Assembly: GCA_002359895.1 (NCBI GenBank)
Contig: DEOB01000004.1
Span: 1 to 64,000 of the forward strand
Origin: Stenotrophomonas sp. UBA2629
GTDB lineage: Bacteria; Pseudomonadota; Gammaproteobacteria; Xanthomonadales; Xanthomonadaceae
Direction: 5' to 3'
DNA: 64,000 nt
Shown here: piece by piece, positions 53,839 to 62,548 of the stretch
How the letters are laid out: every line of letters begins with the position of its first letter
Numbering within the stretch: position 1 is the first letter of the stretch
Notes under the pieces: model-generated
Seen by the model: only the letters and a program-made list of their open reading frames with translations
The model's database searches: none
Told to the model about the DNA's origin: nothing
Position numbers and translations under genes: made by a program

Positions 53839-53954
53839 CCGTGGGCAGGTGAGCTCCCGATTCTAGCCTGCTTTTTTACCTGAATTGGATACCCGGCTGG
53901 GCGCCCAACAGGCCATGACGCATAATTTCGCGCTCTGTTGTGAGGAACCTGCCT

Positions 53955-54920
53955 GTGGATGACCGCCAATTGCTGGCCAAGTTGGGCGCTGGTGCGTTGT
54001 CCGGCGACGCGTTGGCGCGCGAGCTTGGCCTGACCCGCGCCGCCGTATGGAAGCGTATCCAAGGCCTGCGCGCCGCCGGCGTCGAGATACAGGGCCGTGC
54101 CGGCGACGGTTACCGCTTGGCGCATCCGCTGGAACTGCTGGATGCGGCCACGATCCGCGCCGGGCTGTCGAACGACATCCAACCGCTGCTGGCTGAGTTG
54201 GATATCGGCTGGTCATTGGCCTCCACCAACACCGAATTGCTGCAGCGCAACGCGCCTTTGCGCGGCGTCGAGGTATTGCTGGCCGAGCGCCAGACCGGTG
54301 GCCGCGGTCGTCGTGGTCGGCATTGGGCCTCGCCGCTGGCCGCGCATATCTATCTGTCGCTGTCGCGCAGCTTTGCTGGCGGCCTGTCGCGGATGGGTGG
54401 GTTGAGCCTGGCGGTGGGCGTTGCGGTGGTCGAGGCGCTGCACGCGCAGGGCTTCCACGGCGTCGGGCTGAAGTGGCCCAACGACGTGGTGATCGAAGGC
54501 CGCAAGCTGGGCGGCCTGCTGGTGGAAGGCGGCGGCGAATTTGCCGGGCCCGCGCGGGTGGTGATCGGCTTGGGCTTGAACGTGCGCATGCCGGCGACCG
54601 CTGCGGTGGACATCACCCAGCCGTGGACCGACCTGGACTCCCTTGCCGGCCGTGAGGTGTCGCGCAATGCCGTGGTCAGCGCGCTGTTGACCACGCTGCT
54701 GCCCGCGCTGGAACAGTTTGAACAACACGGCCTTGCGCCGTTCCTGCCGCGCTATGCGGCGATGGATGTTCTGCACGGCCGCATGGTGCGTGTGGAGGAA
54801 GCCGGCGTGATGCATGAAGGTATCGCCTGCGGGCTGGCCGAAGACGGCGCGCTCAAAGTGCGCATCAACGAACACGAAACCTGTTTCCATGCAGGCGAAG
54901 TCAGCGTGAGGGCGGCATGA
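53955..54920 (+). CDS. birA: Biotin-[acetyl-CoA-carboxylase] ligase / repressor BirA
   Basis: About 321 residues from a GTG at 53955 (GAGGA about 9 bases upstream; a GTG at 53940 is also in frame). The N-terminal winged helix (about 1-60, DALARELGLTRAAVWKRIQ) is the DNA-binding part of bifunctional BirA. The ligase core has GRGRRGRHW (biotinyl-AMP loop) and KWPNDV. A small C-terminal domain completes it. It biotinylates AccB and may repress biotin genes. It overlaps coaX by 4 bp. Confidence 0.93.
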   Translation: MDDRQLLAKLGAGALSGDALARELGLTRAAVWKRIQGLRAAGVEIQGRAGDGYRLAHPLELLDAATIRAGLSNDIQPLLAELDIGWSLASTNTELLQRNAPLRGVEVLLAERQTGGRGRRGRHWASPLAAHIYLSLSRSFAGGLSRMGGLSLAVGVAVVEALHAQGFHGVGLKWPNDVVIEGRKLGGLLVEGGGEFAGPARVVIGLGLNVRMPATAAVDITQPWTDLDSLAGREVSRNAVVSALLTTLLPALEQFEQHGLAPFLPRYAAMDVLHGRMVRVEEAGVMHEGIACGLAEDGALKVRINEHETCFHAGEVSVRAA

Positions 54921-55654
54921 GCGATTGGCTGTTTGACCTGGGCAATTCGCGTTTCAAATTCGCGCCATTGCACGGCGCGGTGGTCGGCGAGGTGCAGGCC
55001 TTGGCACACGGCGCCGAGACCATGACCGCCGGCACGCTGGAAGCCTTGCCGCAAGGCGACACTGCGTGGGTTGCCAGCGTCGCTGCGCCGGCATTGACCC
55101 AAGAGGTGATGCGCGTGCTGCGTGAGCGTTTCGCGCAGGTGCAGTTGGTCCGCACGTTGCCGCAGTGTGCGGGCGTCACGGTTGCCTATGCGCAACCGGA
55201 GAAGTTTGGCGTGGATCGTTTTCTTGGTCTGCTCGCAGCGGTGGAAACGCAGCAGCCGGTGCTGGTGGTGGGCGTGGGCACGGCGTTGACCATCGACCTG
55301 ATGGATGCCGATGGCCTGCATCGCGGCGGTCGCATCGGTGCTTCGCCAACGGTGATGCGCGAGGCGCTGCACGCGCGGGCAGTACAACTGCCGGCCAGCG
55401 GCGGGGACTACGCCGAGTTCGCTGCCGATACCGCCGATGCCTTGGCGTCCGGTTGTGATGGCGCCGCTGTCGCGCTGGTCGAGCGCAGCCTGCGGCAAGC
55501 TGCCGAATTGCTGGGCACCGTCCCGACATTGCTGTTGCATGGCGGCGGCGCAACGCCGCTGCTGCCCTTGCTGCCGCAGGCCGAGCACCGGCCGACGCTG
55601 GTGCTGGATGGCTTGGCACGCTGGGCCGTGCACCACCGCGCCGCAGAACGGTAG
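54917..55654 (+). CDS. coaX: Type III pantothenate kinase
   Basis: 245 residues, first step of CoA synthesis. The ASKHA-fold motifs are DLGNSRFKF (phosphate 1) and GVGTALTIDLMD (phosphate 2), with GGRIGASPTVM between. It starts at an ATGA overlap with birA, a common birA-coaX pairing. Confidence 0.93.
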   Translation: MSDWLFDLGNSRFKFAPLHGAVVGEVQALAHGAETMTAGTLEALPQGDTAWVASVAAPALTQEVMRVLRERFAQVQLVRTLPQCAGVTVAYAQPEKFGVDRFLGLLAAVETQQPVLVVGVGTALTIDLMDADGLHRGGRIGASPTVMREALHARAVQLPASGGDYAEFAADTADALASGCDGAAVALVERSLRQAAELLGTVPTLLLHGGGATPLLPLLPQAEHRPTLVLDGLARWAVHHRAAER

Positions 55655-55663
55655 GATCAGGCC

Positions 55664-56443
55664 ATGCTGACCCGCCTCCTGATCGTCATTCTTACCGTCC
55701 TCAATGTAGGCGTCGCCCTGTGGTGGATGACCTCGCAGCCGTCCAAACCTGTCGCTGCACCCAGCGCGGAAGCCGGCGTGGCTACGTTGGAACTGCTGCA
55801 GTCGCCGCCCCCGGCCAAGCCGAGCGCCACCGTGGCTGCCACGGTGCCGGCGACACCGGCGCCCTCCTCCACGCCGCCGTTGGTCGCGCAGGAAGCAAAC
55901 AAGCAGGCCGTGCCCGTCGAGGCTCCCACAGAAACCAAGCCGGAGCCGCCGGTCGCCGCCAGCACAGTGGCCTCAGCGCCGGCACCCGAGCAGTGCAGCA
56001 GCCTGGGGCCGTTTGCCAGCCAGACCGCCGCCCAAGCGGCACTTGCAGCGCTGGGCAGCGACATCCGTCGCCAGCACCTGCGTGAGGTGCCGGGCAAGCC
56101 GGCCACCAGCTACCGGGTGTTGATCCCCCCGGCGGCCTCGCGCGAAGAAGCGCAGGCCACGGCCAAACGCATCGTGGATGCCGGCTTCAGCGATTACTTC
56201 ATCGTCTCCCAAGGCGAAGAAACCCACGCCGTAGCGCTGGGCCAGTACCGCAACCGCGAAGGTGCCGAGCGCCGGCTGACGTCGCTGACAGCGGCCGGCT
56301 TCCCGGCCAAGCTGATGACCAATGGCAGCGAAACCCTGCCCAGCTGGTGGCTGGACGTGGCCAGCGGCGCCGCACCAGCCGATTTGAAGCAGCGTGCCAG
56401 CGCCGCACAACAACAATCACTGAACTGCGCGCGTCTGCGCTAG
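55664..56443 (+). CDS. SPOR-domain membrane protein
   Basis: 259 residues. One N-terminal transmembrane helix (about 3-22), then a Pro/Ala/Glu-rich periplasmic linker (about 30-105) and a C-terminal SPOR-like domain (about 145-220, SYRVLIPPAASREEAQATAK and VALGQYRNREGAERRLTSL). SPOR domains bind denuded glycan strands at the division septum. It is 9 bp after coaX and likely in the same operon. Confidence 0.83.
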   Translation: MLTRLLIVILTVLNVGVALWWMTSQPSKPVAAPSAEAGVATLELLQSPPPAKPSATVAATVPATPAPSSTPPLVAQEANKQAVPVEAPTETKPEPPVAASTVASAPAPEQCSSLGPFASQTAAQAALAALGSDIRRQHLREVPGKPATSYRVLIPPAASREEAQATAKRIVDAGFSDYFIVSQGEETHAVALGQYRNREGAERRLTSLTAAGFPAKLMTNGSETLPSWWLDVASGAAPADLKQRASAAQQQSLNCARLR

Positions 56444-56516
56444 AATGGCGCCCGCATCGCGCCGCACCCATGGCACGCTGCCGGCGGGCCGTCCAGAACG
56501 CCCCCGAGATACCCAT

Positions 56517-56592
56517 GCCGCTTTAGCTCAGTTGGTAGAGCAACTGTCTTGTAAACAGTAGGTCATCCGTTCGATTCGGATAAGCGGCACCA
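56517..56592 (+). tRNA. tRNA-Thr (anticodon TGT)
   Basis: 76 nt with encoded CCA. The acceptor stem is GCCGCTT / AAGCGGC. The D arm contains AGCTCAGTTGGTAGAGC. The anticodon stem is ACTGT / ACAGT with loop CTTGTAA (anticodon TGT). The T arm contains GTTCGATTC. All stems pair. Confidence 0.97.
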
Positions 56593-56636
56593 TCGCCTGA
56601 GTCTGGGGCGTTCAAGCAGAATCAGCGTTCACATGA

Positions 56637-56660
56637 AGCCTGCAGCGATGCGGGCTTTTT
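56637..56660 (+). terminator. Terminator downstream of tRNA-Thr
   Basis: An 8-bp stem AGCCTGCA / TGCGGGCT (one U-G pair) with loop GCGA, followed by a T-rich run TTTTGTTTTTT. It starts 45 bp after the tRNA. Confidence 0.8.
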
Positions 56661-56686
56661 GTTTTTTGCGGTCTGCCAACGTGCCC

Positions 56687-57034
56687 TCAAGGCAGCGGGT
56701 CGAACACGTACAGCAGCAGCACCCAGAGCAGCTTGCACAGCACATGCAGCAGCTGGTCGATGTTGTAGCTGATGCGACGGCCGCATTTGAGATCGTCGAT
56801 GACGAAATGGCTGACGGTCTCCAGCACGCCCAGCAGGATGCTGCCGGTGATCCACCCCACCGCGCCGCCGTGGATCAGCGAATGCGCACCCAACGCCTGA
56901 TACCAGGGCACACCTGCTACCGGCGCGAAGCGATTCTTGGCCTTGGCCAGAAACTCGCCCTGCAAAGGGTAGTCGGCCAATGCATGGCCGATGATCAACA
57001 GCAGAAACAGCGTGAGGAGGTGGTGTGTCGCCAT
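56687..57034 (-). CDS. DUF3307-like small membrane protein
   Basis: 115 residues with three to four hydrophobic segments and conserved polar positions typical of DUF3307 (GHALADYPLQGEFLAKAKN, SLIHGGAVGW, HFVIDDLKC, NIDQLLH). The function is unknown. It is convergent with tRNA-Thr. Confidence 0.8.
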   Translation of the reverse strand: MATHHLLTLFLLLIIGHALADYPLQGEFLAKAKNRFAPVAGVPWYQALGAHSLIHGGAVGWITGSILLGVLETVSHFVIDDLKCGRRISYNIDQLLHVLCKLLWVLLLYVFDPLP

Positions 57035-57514
57035 GCACGGTCCGGGCTGGGGTTTGCGGTTGAACAGTACGGCAGTCTGGCACTAATTGGGGTTAGCCGT
57101 GAGCAGAACCGGCGTCGGTATCGGACGGGTTGTGTTGAATCTTCTGGAACAGCGCGCGGCGCGCATCCTCCCGCCTCGGAACATCCGCCGCAGATGCCGA
57201 GGGCGGCAGATTGTACGAACGGCGCAGCGCGACTGCGCAGCCTGCAGACAGAAGAGGAACGCAGCCACCATACGCATGGCGTATGCAAACGACATGGGCG
57301 GGTTGCTGCGCCTGTTCTGCCTGTCCTTGATGCTCACATCGGCCTCCACAACACGCACTTGAGCAGCTGTCGGCCAACAGCCGGGCCCGTAGTGTATGAA
57401 ACCACCGTAAGAATGCCGGACGCCGGCAATACAGTGGCCGGGCTGCGTTACGCAAACGGCACGTAGAATCCGCCACACGCCATTCCGCGCGCATGCCCAT
57501 CGCCTCTTTCGCCC
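57035..57514. other. Gap with one apparent broken gene
   Basis: 480 bp between the DUF3307-like gene and the SMR exporter. The only coding-like signal is the frameshifted small gene at 57093-57295; the rest, which would hold the promoter of the SMR gene, shows nothing clear. Confidence 0.6.
57093..57295 (-). pseudogene. Frameshifted small secreted protein gene
   Basis: One minus-strand frame begins with a signal-like MRMVAAFLFCLQAAQ (ATG at 57277, or 57295 with MSFAYA). Coding-like sequence with high third-position GC then continues in a different frame: RRSYNLPPSASAADVPRRED...LFQKIQ, ending at TAA 57093-57095. Neither frame alone makes a sensible protein. An indel around 57230-57250 would join them. 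This is either a pseudogene or a sequencing error; the family is unknown. Confidence 0.4.
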
Positions 57515-57847
57515 ATGAATGCCTACGCCCTGCTCGCCTGCGCCATCGCACTGGAAGTGCTTGCCACGTCGCTGTTGAAAGCCTCTGATGGCATGACCCG
57601 GCTGTGGCCGACACTCGGCTCGATGCTGGGCTACGGCGTGTGCTTCTGGTTGTTGTCGATGGTGATGAAAACCGTGCCCACCGGTATTGCCTATGCCATC
57701 TGGTCGGGTGTGGGCATCGTGCTTATTTCGCTGATCGGGCTGGTGGTGTTCAAACAGAAGCTCGACTTGGCCGCGTTGATCGGCATCGGCTTGATCTGCG
57801 CCGGCGTGGTGGTGATCAACGTGTTCTCACGCTCGGCTGCGCACTGA
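57515..57847 (+). CDS. SMR-family multidrug/guanidinium-type exporter
   Basis: 110 residues with four transmembrane helices, the exact SMR size. The essential membrane Glu is in IALEVLATSLLKAS, and the W-S-G-x-G motif is AIWSGVGIVLISLIG. The sequence resembles EmrE/quaternary-ammonium pumps more than SugE/Gdx. It works as an antiparallel dimer driven by H+. Confidence 0.88.
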   Translation: MNAYALLACAIALEVLATSLLKASDGMTRLWPTLGSMLGYGVCFWLLSMVMKTVPTGIAYAIWSGVGIVLISLIGLVVFKQKLDLAALIGIGLICAGVVVINVFSRSAAH

Positions 57848-58484
57848 GCCAGCGTTGCACGCAATGCCGGCCACCACTGCGGATTACCGCGCATCACCGG
57901 CCGCAGCGTGTATTCAACGAGACCTGGTGCCGCGCCTTTAGGGGCGGCCTTCGCAACGGCGTGGACGGTGAATAAACAGCCCCCTTTTGCAGCACCGCTT
58001 CTGGCCCCACGAATTGCCGCTTGACCCGGCCCACTTCTCGGCCTATTTTGTCCGCGCCAAAGGTATTCATCTCTTTATCTGCATGAAAGGATGAATTTAA
58101 ACGGGAATCCGGTGACATCAGCCACAAGGCTGGTCATTCCGGAGCTGCCCCGCAGCGGTGAATGGAAACGACCGCCGTCATCAGCACTGGGCCATTGCCC
58201 GGGAAGCGACGGCCAGTAGGTAGGCACCAGCTTGCCCGCGTCCATCAGCCCGAATACCGGCCTCGGCCGGGGGACCTGCCGTCCCCTGTTTCGACCTGGA
58301 GTCTCCGCGGGGAGGCGGCCGGCGCTGCTCTTCGCCTGTGCGCGGGGTGGTGCCCTCGTGTCCCTGTCATGGCTCCGGTTCGCCCGCGGGGGCGAAGGTC
58401 GCTGGCGTGACGGGCATGGCTGCAGAGCCGCGCACGGCGCGCGGTTCCTTCGTTCCTCAATGCCCATGCAATGAGGAAAGAGTC
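57848..58484. other. Long metE leader and upstream gap
   Basis: 637 bp with no gene. The first about 210 bp contain an imperfect inverted repeat around CGCCTTTAGGGGCGG (57932 region) and no clear promoter. The rest is the cobalamin riboswitch and its downstream platform. Confidence 0.8.
58062..58286 (+). ncRNA. Cobalamin riboswitch upstream of metE
   Basis: The cobalamin core is readable: GGGAATCCGGTG, then CTGCCCCGCAGCGGT, GGAAACGACCG and GGGAAGCGACGG. The B12-box-like CAGCCCGAATACCGGCC closes it. GGTATTC (58062-58068) pairs with GAATACC (58252-58258) as the closing P1 helix. Downstream CCGGCC / GGCCGG (58257-58270) overlaps the box, and GGGGAC / GTCCCC (58270-58286) is followed by TGTTT, a likely switchable terminator. 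B12 would turn metE off. Confidence 0.93.
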
Positions 58485-60773
58485 ATGACTACCGTTACCA
58501 ACCTGGGGTTCCCCCGGATCGGCGCACGCCGCGAACTCAAGCACGCGCTGGAAAGCTACTGGCGCAGTGAAACCGATGCCGCGCAGTTGCAGGCCAGTGC
58601 GGCGGCGCTGCGTGCACGCCACTGGCAACTGCAACGCGATGCCGGTGTGGATGTACCGCCGAGCAACGACTTCAGCCTGTACGACCACGTGCTCGACACC
58701 GCCGTGTTGTTTGATGCGATCCCCCCACGCTATCGCCCACTGGCCAAACGCGCGCCGCTGGACGCGTACTTCGCCATGGCGCGTGGCCTGCAGCGCGACG
58801 ATGTGGATCTGCACGCGCTGGAAATGACCAAGTGGTTCGACACCAACTACCACTATCTGGTGCCGGAGCTGCAGCGCGACCAGGTGTTCACGCTGCGCGG
58901 CGACAAGCCGCAGTCCGAATACCGTGAAGCCCGTTCATTGGGCATCGATACACGGCCGGTACTGCTGGGCCCGGTGAGCTTTCTGCTGCTGTCCAAAACC
59001 ACCGATGGCAGCAATCCGCTCGATCTGCTGGACAACCTGTTACCCGCCTACGTGCAACTGCTGGGTGAGTTGAAGCAACTGGGTGCCAGCTGGGTGCAGT
59101 TGGACGAACCGGTGCTGGTGCAGGACCCGGACGATGCCGCGCACGCCGCCTTCAAACACGCCTACGCGGTGCTGGCCGACGTACCGCGCCCGGACATCCT
59201 GTTGGCCACCTACTTCGGCGCGCTGGACGACAACCTGCCGTTGGCCACTGCGCTGCCAGTAGAAGGCCTGCATGTGGATCTGGTGCGCGCACCCGAACAG
59301 CTGGATGCCGTGCTGCGTGCCCTGCCCGACTCACGCGTGCTGTCGCTGGGCCTGGTCAACGGCCGCAACATCTGGCGCAACGCGTTGGACAACGCGCTGA
59401 TCCTGGCACGCTACGCACACGGCCACCGCGCTGCGGACAAGCTTTGGCTGGCGCCGTCATGCTCATTGCTGCATTGCCCGGTGGATCTCACGCTGGAGAA
59501 AAAACTCGATGCCGAGGTGCGCAACTGGCTCGCCTTTGCACGGCAGAAGCTGCAGGAACTGCGCACGCTCGCCGATGCGCTGGATGGTGACGCCCGCACC
59601 GAGCACGCACTGGCGCAGGCCCGCGAAGCCATCGACGCACGCCGCCGCTCACCACGCGTGCACAACGCCGCCGTCAAAGCCCGCCTGACCGCACTGTCGG
59701 ACAACGACGCCGTGCGCGGCACGCCGCACGCAAAACGTCAGGTGCTACAGGCGCAGGCGCTGCGTCTACCGGCCTTTCCCACCACCACCATTGGCTCGTT
59801 CCCGCAGACGCAGGAAGTTCGTGAAGCACGCGCGCAACACAAATCCGGCAAGCTCAGCACCGCCGATTACGATGCTTTCCTTGCCACACAGACCGAGCAC
59901 TGTGTGCGCGTGCAGGAACAGATTGGCCTGGACGTACTGGTGCATGGCGAGTTCGAGCGCAATGACATGGTCGAGTACTTCGGCGAGCAGCTGGATGGCT
60001 TCGCCTTTACCGGCAATGGCTGGGTGCAGAGTTACGGCTCGCGCTGTGTGAAACCGCCGGTGATCTACGGCGATGTCAGCCGCCCCACGCCGATGACGGT
60101 GCGTTGGTCGCAATACGCACAGTCGCTCACCGACAAACCGATGAAGGGCATGCTCACCGGCCCGGTGACGGTATTGCAGTGGTCGTTCGTGCGTGATGAC
60201 CAATCCCGCGCCGACACCTGCCGGCAGATTGCCCTGGCCCTGCGCGATGAAGTGCGCGACCTGGAAACCGCAGGCATCCGCGCCATCCAGATCGACGAGC
60301 CCGCCTTGCGCGAAGGCCTGCCGCTGCGTCGTGCGCAGTGGCAGCACTATCTGGATTGGGCGGTGCAGGCGTTCGGTATCAGCGCCAGCGGCGTGGCCGA
60401 TGCAACGCAGATCCACACCCACATGTGTTACGCGCAGTTCAACGACATCATCGAAGCGGTGGCCGCCTTGGACGCCGACGTGATTTCGATTGAGACCTCG
60501 CGCTCACGGATGGAACTGCTGGATGCGTTCGCCCGTTTCGACTACCCCAACCAGGTGGGCCCGGGCGTGTACGACATCCACTCTCCGCGCGTGCCCGACC
60601 CCGCTGAAATGGTGGATCTGCTGCGCAAAGCCAGCGCGGTTCTACCCGCGCAGAAGCTGTGGGTGAACCCGGATTGCGGCCTCAAAACCCGTGGCTGGGC
60701 AGAAACGCGCGCGGCACTGGAAGCAATGGTGGGCGCGGCACGGACGTTGCGCGATGAGCGCGCTGCCGCGTAG
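58485..60773 (+). CDS. metE: Cobalamin-independent methionine synthase
   Basis: 762 residues from the ATG at 58485 (SD GAGGAAAG). It transfers the methyl group from 5-methyltetrahydropteroyltri-glutamate to homocysteine. The two-barrel architecture is complete: N-terminal barrel (about 1-390, starting TNLGFPRIGARRELK) and catalytic barrel (about 420-760) with zinc ligands in IHTHMCYAQFNDII and NPDCGLKTRGW. Control is by the cobalamin riboswitch just upstream, so the enzyme is made when B12 is scarce. Confidence 0.97.
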   Translation: MTTVTNLGFPRIGARRELKHALESYWRSETDAAQLQASAAALRARHWQLQRDAGVDVPPSNDFSLYDHVLDTAVLFDAIPPRYRPLAKRAPLDAYFAMARGLQRDDVDLHALEMTKWFDTNYHYLVPELQRDQVFTLRGDKPQSEYREARSLGIDTRPVLLGPVSFLLLSKTTDGSNPLDLLDNLLPAYVQLLGELKQLGASWVQLDEPVLVQDPDDAAHAAFKHAYAVLADVPRPDILLATYFGALDDNLPLATALPVEGLHVDLVRAPEQLDAVLRALPDSRVLSLGLVNGRNIWRNALDNALILARYAHGHRAADKLWLAPSCSLLHCPVDLTLEKKLDAEVRNWLAFARQKLQELRTLADALDGDARTEHALAQAREAIDARRRSPRVHNAAVKARLTALSDNDAVRGTPHAKRQVLQAQALRLPAFPTTTIGSFPQTQEVREARAQHKSGKLSTADYDAFLATQTEHCVRVQEQIGLDVLVHGEFERNDMVEYFGEQLDGFAFTGNGWVQSYGSRCVKPPVIYGDVSRPTPMTVRWSQYAQSLTDKPMKGMLTGPVTVLQWSFVRDDQSRADTCRQIALALRDEVRDLETAGIRAIQIDEPALREGLPLRRAQWQHYLDWAVQAFGISASGVADATQIHTHMCYAQFNDIIEAVAALDADVISIETSRSRMELLDAFARFDYPNQVGPGVYDIHSPRVPDPAEMVDLLRKASAVLPAQKLWVNPDCGLKTRGWAETRAALEAMVGAARTLRDERAAA

Positions 60774-60846
60774 TCGTGAGTAAACAGGAGTGAGGAGTGA
60801 GTGGAGGTGGCTTCATCGCGCCTTGCTCACTCCTTGCACCCCTGCG

Positions 60847-61542
60847 CTATGCCTTGCGCTCCTGTCCCGCCAACTCGACCGACAACACGCCTTCCAGGGC
60901 GCCAAGCACCTGCGCCTTGTCCAGCATCTGCTCGCGGCTGGGCGGCGGGTCGCAGTCGATATCGACAATGTCATTGCCTTCGTCACGGGGCCGCAGGGTG
61001 ATGCGTTTCACCGGCAGACCCGCAGCTTCGGCAGCGGCCTGCACCCGGGCCAGCGAGGTGCCTTCGGCCAAGCGCAGGCGCAACCGCCCGATACGGGCGC
61101 GACGGCGCAGGTAACGTTGTTCCAGCGGCTTGAGCAACGCCAGGATGGCCCACAACAACGCCGTGGTCATCAAGGCCGCCACGTACAGACCGGCACCAGC
61201 AGCCAAGCCCACGGAGGCCACTGCCCACAAACCGGCCGCGGTGGTCAAACCCCGTATCACCTGCTCGCGCTGCAGAAACAAAATGGTGCCGGCACCCAGA
61301 AAGCCGACCCCGCTGATCACCTGCGCGGCGATGCGTGAAGGGTCCAGCATCACATTGGGCTGCTTCAGGACATCGCTGAAGCCGAACGCCGACACAATGA
61401 TGGCCAGCGCCGACCCCACGCACACCAACATATGTGTGCGCAGCCCGGCCGCCCATTCCAGGCGCCCGCGGTTGATGCCGATCACCGCGCCCAGCACCGC
61501 TGCCAGCAACAGCCGCAGCCCCATATCCCACCATGCGATCAT
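60847..61542 (-). CDS. MgtC/SapB-family membrane protein
   Basis: 231 residues from the ATG at 61542. Five transmembrane helices hold the MgtC signatures (GAVIGINRGRLEWAAGLRTH and VISGVGFLGAGTIL), and a C-terminal ACT-like cytoplasmic domain follows (about 150-225). The family is linked to growth at low Mg2+ and virulence; PhoP controls mgtC in Salmonella, so control by the PhoPQ in this window is possible but unproven. Confidence 0.88.
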   Translation of the reverse strand: MIAWWDMGLRLLLAAVLGAVIGINRGRLEWAAGLRTHMLVCVGSALAIIVSAFGFSDVLKQPNVMLDPSRIAAQVISGVGFLGAGTILFLQREQVIRGLTTAAGLWAVASVGLAAGAGLYVAALMTTALLWAILALLKPLEQRYLRRRARIGRLRLRLAEGTSLARVQAAAEAAGLPVKRITLRPRDEGNDIVDIDCDPPPSREQMLDKAQVLGALEGVLSVELAGQERKA

Positions 61543-61642
61543 CGTGCACGCTCCTGTCCGCAGGCCGTCATTTGCCGCTTCAGCCAGACCCGGGCAAGCC
61601 ATGGTCGTAGACTGTGCACACCCCCGCGTCAGGATTCCGTGG

Positions 61643-62263
61643 ATGTACGCAAAAGACGTAGCGTTGTTGGTTGTGGATCTACAACCCGATTTCATGCCCG
61701 GCGGCGCGCTGCCGTGCCAGCAGGGTGATGCCATCGTACCCGGCATCGCCGAGCTGCTGGCCTCACGCCAGTACGCCACGGTGGTGGCCACGCAGGATTG
61801 GCACCCGCACGACCATGCCTCGTTCGCCAGCCAACACGGCGGGCACAAGCCGTTGGAGGTGATCACGCTGCATGGGCAATCGCAGACGTTGTGGCCTGAC
61901 CACTGCGTGCAGGGCACCGCCGGCGCTGCGCTGGACCCGAGGATTGATTGGAACAGCGCCAACCTGATTCTGCGCAAGGGCAGTGACCGGCAGGTGGATT
62001 CATACAGTGCCTTCCGCGAAAACTTTGGTCCGCACGGTGACCGCCCCGCCACCGGCCTTGCGGGATGGCTGCACGAGCGTGGCATCACCGAGGTGCATGT
62101 CTGCGGCCTGGCGCGCGACTACTGCGTGCTGTGGAGTGCGCAGGATGCGGCTATCAGCGGCTTCCGCGTACGTTTTCTGTGGGAGCTGACGCGACCGGTT
62201 TCGGCCAACAATGATGCAGCGGTGCGCATTGCGTTGAACGAAGGTGGCGTCGAGATTATGTAA
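61643..62263 (+). CDS. pncA: Nicotinamidase / pyrazinamidase
   Basis: 206 residues from the ATG at 61643. It deamidates nicotinamide to nicotinate in NAD salvage. The triad is Asp in LLVVDLQPDF, Lys in LILRKGSD and Cys in GLARDYCV. Metal ligands are seen in TQDWHPHDHASF. Overall length matches PncA. It is divergent from the MgtC-like gene. Confidence 0.93.
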   Translation: MYAKDVALLVVDLQPDFMPGGALPCQQGDAIVPGIAELLASRQYATVVATQDWHPHDHASFASQHGGHKPLEVITLHGQSQTLWPDHCVQGTAGAALDPRIDWNSANLILRKGSDRQVDSYSAFRENFGPHGDRPATGLAGWLHERGITEVHVCGLARDYCVLWSAQDAAISGFRVRFLWELTRPVSANNDAAVRIALNEGGVEIM

Positions 62264-62548
62264 TGCACGCGGTGTGAACTGCGTTTTGTCGCCGGTGCGA
62301 TTTGCAGGCGTTTTGGGGCTGCGTTTTCTTTGCAGTCAAAAACTGCCCCCATCCGCCCTCCGGGCACCTTCCCCCGCACGCGGGAGAAGGGATAGCGTCA
62401 GCCGGCGCTTGTTACGGCGGCTTAGGCCCACTGCTTTCGCTCCTCAATACGAAAGCGGTGACCTGGTTTCCGTGGCCAGCCTGCACTCGCGGCTTCCGCG
62501 ATAGCCCTTGCATCAGCTGTCGCCTTCGCAGTTGCTCACTCCTCGCCC
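62264..62548. other. Convergent gap with a diverged extragenic palindrome
   Basis: 285 bp between pncA and purU. It contains the imperfect palindrome CCTTCCCCCGC-AC-GCGGGAGAAGG (62367-62390), a relative of the elements near 19.3 and 26.2 kb. No gene is seen. Confidence 0.7.
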
